Shown here piece by piece: positions 13,794 through 15,055 of a stretch of 15,055 nucleotides of DNA. Origin of the DNA: Oscillospiraceae bacterium (GTDB taxonomy: Bacteria; Bacillota; Clostridia; Saccharofermentanales; Saccharofermentanaceae); NCBI GenBank assembly GCA_902767145.1, contig CACXGG010000173.1, positions 1 through 15,055 on the forward strand, in the 5' to 3' direction. Position 1 is the stretch's first letter; the number at the start of each line of letters is the position of its first letter. The notes under the pieces are model-generated. The model did not search any database. It was not told the origin of the DNA and saw only the letters and a program-made list of their open reading frames with translations. The translations under genes were made by a program, and so were the position numbers.

Positions 13794-14624
13794 ATGAGCA
13801 GAGCTGATGAGATCTTCGTACAGAATATAAAGGATATCCTGAATTCAGGTTATTCCACGGAAAATGACAAGGTCAGGCCCAAGTGGGAGGACGGTACCCC
13901 TGCCTATACATATAAGGCCTTTGGTATCGTCAACAGATATGATCTTTCCAAGGAGTTTCCCATCCTTACCCAGAGATATATAAACTTCAAGGCTGCTGTG
14001 GATGAGATCTTATGGATCTGGCAGAAGAAGTCCAATAATGTGCATGATCTGAATTCCCATATATGGGATGCCTGGGCTGATGAGACAGGTTCCATCGGCA
14101 AGGCGTACGGCTACCAGCTCGGGGTAAAGCACAAATACAGGGAAGGGGAGTTCGATCAGGTGGACAGGGTCCTTTATGACCTTAAGAACAACCCTTCCAG
14201 CAGAAGGATAATGACTAATATCTATGTCCATCAGGATCTTCATGAGATGAACCTCTATCCCTGTGCCTATTCCATGACCTTTAATGTTACGGGAAACAAG
14301 CTCAATGCCATCTTAAACCAGAGATCCAACGATATGCTCGTGGCTAACGGATGGAATGTGAGCCAGTATGCCGTTCTCGTCCATCTTATGGCAAGATGCA
14401 GCGGCCTTGAGGTCGGAGAGCTCGTCCATGTCATCGCTGATGCACATGTCTATGACAGGCACGTTCCCATTGTAAAGGAGCTGATAGAAAGACCCATGTA
14501 CAAGGCGCCGAAGCTCGTTATCGATGAAGGTATCACTGATTTTTATAAGTTCACCACAGACAACATCAGGCTGGAAGGATACGAATACGGCGAAAAGATC
14601 AAAGGTATCCCGGTAGCTGTCTGA
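13794..14624 (+). CDS. thyA: Thymidylate synthase
   Basis: Makes dTMP from dUMP, using methylenetetrahydrofolate as methyl donor and reductant and releasing dihydrofolate. The 276-residue protein begins MSRADEIF, matching family N-termini, and keeps the dUMP-binding arginine pair SSRRIM (135-140). It also has the catalytic C157, QRSND (176-180), N188 in GWNV, and H218 and Y220 in ADAHVYDRH. The active-site segment reads YPCAYSMTF where classical ThyA has PCH; this belongs to a divergent branch seen in Clostridia. An in-frame ATG at 13722 would add 24 residues, but it lies before the promoter and is rejected. The dihydrofolate reductase gene follows 21 bases after the stop and recycles its product. 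Confidence 0.93.
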   Translation: MSRADEIFVQNIKDILNSGYSTENDKVRPKWEDGTPAYTYKAFGIVNRYDLSKEFPILTQRYINFKAAVDEILWIWQKKSNNVHDLNSHIWDAWADETGSIGKAYGYQLGVKHKYREGEFDQVDRVLYDLKNNPSSRRIMTNIYVHQDLHEMNLYPCAYSMTFNVTGNKLNAILNQRSNDMLVANGWNVSQYAVLVHLMARCSGLEVGELVHVIADAHVYDRHVPIVKELIERPMYKAPKLVIDEGITDFYKFTTDNIRLEGYEYGEKIKGIPVAV

Positions 14625-14632
14625 CATATCAC

Positions 14633-14637
14633 GGAGG
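14633..14637 (+). promoter_or_regulatory. Ribosome binding site of the dihydrofolate reductase gene
   Basis: GGAGG lies 8 bases before ATG 14646 but only 2 bases before an in-frame ATG at 14640, so 14646 is the better start. Confidence 0.75.
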
Positions 14638-14645
14638 TAATGAAC

Positions 14646-15055
14646 ATGATAGCTATAGCAGCAGTAGACAGGAACTGGGCCATCGGGTACAAGGGCGAGC
14701 TCCTTATATCCCTTCCCGAGGACCAGAAGGGCGTATTCAGAAAATATACGGCCGGAAATACCGTGGCTTTCGGAAGAAAGACGCTCCAGACCTTTAAGGA
14801 CGAAAAGCTCCTTCCCAAGAGGGTGAATATCATCCTTACCAGGAACGAGTCCTTCGAGAAGGAGGGAGCCGTTATCCTTCATAACGAGGACCAGCTTCGT
14901 GACTATGAGAATTCCCATCCCGACGAGACCATCTTCCTTATCGGCGGCGCCGAGATCTACAGGACCATGATCCATCTTTGCGATGAGGCCATAATCACCT
15001 TTATCCAGAAGGAATTCACGGCTGATGCCTATTTCCCCAACCTGGACGAGATGGA
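14646..15055 (+). CDS. folA: Dihydrofolate reductase, N-terminal part (3' end outside window)
   Basis: Reduces dihydrofolate to tetrahydrofolate with NADPH, regenerating the cofactor oxidised by the thymidylate synthase encoded just upstream. About 136 residues are visible with no stop codon. Family features are IAAVDRNWAIGYKG at the N-terminus, D26 in LPEDQ as the expected folate-binding acid, GRKT (43-46), the RVNIILTRN strand, and IGGAEIY for NADPH binding. The usual LPW segment before PED is replaced by LLIS, a variation within the fold. Linkage to thyA is a classical pairing and suggests co-transcription from the thyA promoter. The name dfrA is also used for this gene; nothing here indicates a mobile resistance cassette. 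Confidence 0.92.
   Translation, partial: MIAIAAVDRNWAIGYKGELLISLPEDQKGVFRKYTAGNTVAFGRKTLQTFKDEKLLPKRVNIILTRNESFEKEGAVILHNEDQLRDYENSHPDETIFLIGGAEIYRTMIHLCDEAIITFIQKEFTADAYFPNLDEM

Noticed and set aside
14646..15055. Trimethoprim-resistance dfr cassette
   Set aside because: The gene is linked to thyA with matching base composition and no attC site or integrase, so it is the chromosomal housekeeping gene.

Overview
The window looks like an ordinary chromosomal stretch of an anaerobic Clostridia-type bacterium (Bacillota). Support comes from the recD2-comF pair, the cysE-cysS-mrnC-rlmB gene order, a ROK glucokinase with the CxCGxxGC zinc motif, GGAGG-type ribosome binding sites, heavy use of AGA/AGG arginine codons, and two Gram-positive-style lipoproteins. 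I cannot name a genus from sequence alone. There is no sign of a phage, transposon, integron or CRISPR array.

Layout. (1) 2-1065: the 3' end of a RecD2-like helicase gene, overlapped by a ComF phosphoribosyltransferase gene. (2) 1066-1306: a 241-base gap with its own promoter and a strongly structured transcript. I propose a raiA-type noncoding RNA here, because it follows comF and folds into a long closed structure, but I could not test this. (3) 1307-4569: cysE-cysS-mrnC-rlmB, overlapping head to tail, covering cysteine synthesis, tRNA-Cys charging, 23S rRNA maturation and 23S rRNA methylation. (4) 4574-8250: two lipoproteins of unknown role joined to that operon. The first carries a solute-binding-protein-like domain behind NTF2-like and Ig-like regions, and no transporter genes lie nearby. 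(5) 8236-8988, minus strand: a tyrosine phosphatase of the Y_phosphatase3/PtpB type, convergent with the second lipoprotein gene. (6) 9040-9199: promoter, tRNA-Arg(ACG) and its terminator. (7) 9241-9759: a nicotinamidase-like cysteine hydrolase. (8) 9837-11242: trigger factor with its own promoter and terminator. (9) 11296-13620: clpX and a ROK sugar kinase, ending in a strong terminator. (10) 13640 to the end: an intergenic region rich in TACTTTT repeats, then thyA and the start of the dihydrofolate reductase gene, which together serve dTMP and folate metabolism.

Most genes are housekeeping. The parts worth a second look are the structured RNA before cysE, the composite solute-binding lipoprotein, the absence of clpP between tig and clpX, and the repeat cluster before thyA. 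All domain and family calls are read by eye from the translations; no database or folding program was run.
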